5,075 bases of DNA, taken from positions 1 to 5,075 of the forward strand of contig JALSTC010000079.1 of assembly GCA_026983935.1 (NCBI GenBank). The letters run 5' to 3'. Made by a program: the position numbers and the translations under genes. This stretch comes from Ardenticatenia bacterium (GTDB lineage: Bacteria; Chloroflexota; Anaerolineae; Aggregatilineales; Ch27). This document shows, in pieces, positions 3,546 through 5,075 of this stretch (the first letter of the stretch is position 1; each line of letters begins with the position of its first letter). Under the pieces are notes generated by a model. That model searched no databases. It was not told the DNA's origin and was given only the letters and a program-made list of their open reading frames with translations.

Positions 3546-5075
3546 CTACGGACAACCCCCGTTCCAGACCAGCGCATAAACGGTCATGTTGGCCCCACCT
3601 GCCGCCGGGGACCACTGGCCATTGCTGGTGAATACCGGGCATAAACGGGGATCGGCGGGGTCCTGGCCTGGTATCTGATCCGGCAGCGCCATCAGATAGC
3701 GTGCCCCGCGCTGCTGCATTAACGCCCAGAGCGCGTCCACATCGCGGATGATGGGGATCACCTCCGGACTGACCAGCCCGGCCAGATCGAGAATCGGGCG
3801 CGGCGCGAAGTACCCCACTGCGCCGATGTCATGCACGGCCAGCAGTTGATCCGGGGGAATATGCTCATCCAGCCAGCGGGCCGTCGCCACCATTTCGCTC
3901 TGGATAATCTGCACATCCCGTCCGTACTGCTGCAGACCGATTCCCCAGAACAGGATGAATAAGACCAGCGCCGTGCTTACCAGCGCCCGGCTTACCACCC
4001 GGCCGCCCATTGTCCGCGCCCCCCAGCGCCAGATCATGACCGTACCTGCAACGCCATACAGGATCAAATGCGGCAGGGCCGGGATGACATAGCGTCCATG
4101 CTGGTAGGGTGCGGGCAGACGTGCGGCATAGAGGCCGACCAGCGCAGCGGGCCACAGCAATGGCACCACCAGCAGCCATGCCCTGCGTTCACGCAGCGCA
4201 CGGCGGAGAAACACGACTGCCGCCGCAACCATGCCGGGAATCAGTGCCAACTGCCCGCCTGCCGAAAGCGGAAATAACAGGTTAATCACTCGCCCCGGAT
4301 AGGAGATCGCCAGCAGAGGGGCATTCTCCGCCTGCTTGGCCGCCGCCGTATTGGGCAAAATGCTGCCGCTGATGTTCAGGTTAAGCAGCGCATACGGAGC
4401 AATGCCAGCCGCCCACCCCACGGCCACTCCCACGGACCACAGCAGCACCCACCGCCAACTACCACCTGGACGGGCAATCCACATCACCAGCCCGATTAAT
4501 CCAACAAGGCCCACGCCTTCCGGGCGCGTCAGCGTTGCTGCCGCACCAACAAGCCCAAACACCGCCCCCCGCCAGAATGTCGAACTCGCCGGACGATCGT
4601 CAAGCTCGCGCCAGCTCACTGCAATCAGACACAGCGTCAAAGCGGCAAAAAGCATCGTCTCCATGCCGGATGCCGCCGCCCAGACCAGATGCCATGCGGC
4701 AACCACGGCCAGCCCTCCCCACCAGCCAATGGCCCGCACATCCGGCATAAGACGCTCCGCCAGCCGTGCCGCCACAATCCCGGCCAGCGCCAGCGCCAGC
4801 CCACCGAGAAATGTCGTCCAGACCATAAACGGCAGACCGACGAAATAACCAATACTCAAGAGCACAGTGTACAGCGGAGACGTACTCCCGGCGGAGGGTT
4901 CGCCGGGCACAAAAGCCCACTGTCCCGTTTGGGCCAGGTTGCGGGCATAAGTCTGATGTATCCAGGCATCATCCAGAGGAAACCCCATTTCCCCCATCGC
5001 GCCCGCCCCGACCACATAAGCAATCACGCTCACAAAGGCCAGCAGGACGATCACACCATCGCGCCACAATATCTT
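3546..5075 (-). CDS. GT-C fold membrane glycosyltransferase (GT39/AftB-like), probably 5'-partial
   Basis: The frame is open to the right edge. A TTG at 5069 could start a 507-residue protein (numbering used here), but two further sense codons (AAG ATA) precede it and no ribosome site is visible, so the true start is likely outside. About 11-12 hydrophobic helices fill residues 5-380, and a soluble, probably extracytoplasmic domain follows (381-507). The first loop carries the GT-C acidic motif PLDDAWIHQTYARNLA (31-46; D33-D34 are the likely catalytic or metal-binding residues), then PGEPSAGSTSPLYT (55-68). Other conserved blocks are ASGMET (133-138), TRPEG (181-185), HGRYVIPALP (324-333), AVHDIGAVGYF (411-421) and LDLAGLV (427-433). 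Such enzymes move sugars from polyprenyl-phosphate donors to lipids, glycans or proteins at the outer face of the membrane. Donor and acceptor cannot be named from sequence. It ends with TAG and lacks a clear terminator. Confidence 0.85.
   Translation of the reverse strand, partial: KILWRDGVIVLLAFVSVIAYVVGAGAMGEMGFPLDDAWIHQTYARNLAQTGQWAFVPGEPSAGSTSPLYTVLLSIGYFVGLPFMVWTTFLGGLALALAGIVAARLAERLMPDVRAIGWWGGLAVVAAWHLVWAAASGMETMLFAALTLCLIAVSWRELDDRPASSTFWRGAVFGLVGAAATLTRPEGVGLVGLIGLVMWIARPGGSWRWVLLWSVGVAVGWAAGIAPYALLNLNISGSILPNTAAAKQAENAPLLAISYPGRVINLLFPLSAGGQLALIPGMVAAAVVFLRRALRERRAWLLVVPLLWPAALVGLYAARLPAPYQHGRYVIPALPHLILYGVAGTVMIWRWGARTMGGRVVSRALVSTALVLFILFWGIGLQQYGRDVQIIQSEMVATARWLDEHIPPDQLLAVHDIGAVGYFAPRPILDLAGLVSPEVIPIIRDVDALWALMQQRGARYLMALPDQIPGQDPADPRLCPVFTSNGQWSPAAGGANMTVYALVWNGGCP

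Noticed and set aside
4336..4848. Plus-strand 170-residue open frame, rich in Ala, Pro, Ser and Arg
   Set aside because: It lies fully inside the glycosyltransferase on the other strand, whose membrane helices and motifs are clear. The composition is what the complement of GC-rich membrane codons gives.

Overview
This is a chromosomal, GC-rich bacterial fragment that most resembles Chloroflexota (Anaerolineae-like). That placement is an inference from gene content: a BTAD-type regulator with an N-terminal ATPase-like region, a large GT-C membrane glycosyltransferase opening with a P-L-D-D-A-W motif, a short membrane-anchored helix-hairpin-helix protein and a stand-alone DUF971 protein. No mobile element, phage gene or CRISPR array is visible, and the genes are packed with short spacers. 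No stretch over 300 bp lacks a gene.

Layout from left to right. (1) Positions 1-1126, minus strand: a BTAD/SARP-like transcription regulator whose C-terminus runs off the left edge. (2) 1127-1357: an AT-rich divergent control region with a sigma70-type promoter facing each way. (3) 1358-2148, plus strand: a two-gene operon with a 4-bp stop/start overlap, coding for a membrane-anchored helix-hairpin-helix protein and a DUF971 (GBBH-like N-terminal, putative zinc-binding) protein. (4) 2152-2179: a perfect 12-bp hairpin shared by the converging operon and the next gene. (5) 2203-2862, minus strand: a NarL/FixJ-type response regulator with its own -10 box. (6) 2937-3469: a divergent tRNA cluster, with an initiator tRNA-Met (CAT) on the minus strand and its own strong promoter and terminator, and tRNA-Ser(TGA) then tRNA-Ser(GCT) on the plus strand behind another strong promoter and ending in a hairpin. 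(7) 3546-5075, minus strand: a polytopic GT-C/GT39-like glycosyltransferase whose 5' end probably lies beyond the right edge.

The genes do not form one pathway. The window reads as housekeeping translation genes (tRNAs) set among two regulators, a small operon of unknown role and a cell-envelope glycosyltransferase. I did not find a clear new defence or biosynthetic system. The points most worth a second look are the apparently degraded P-loop in the BTAD regulator, the translationally coupled HhH-DUF971 pair, the U1-U72 end of the initiator tRNA and its lack of an encoded CCA while its two neighbours encode it, and a 15-bp palindrome on the predicted start site of the tRNA-Ser transcript.
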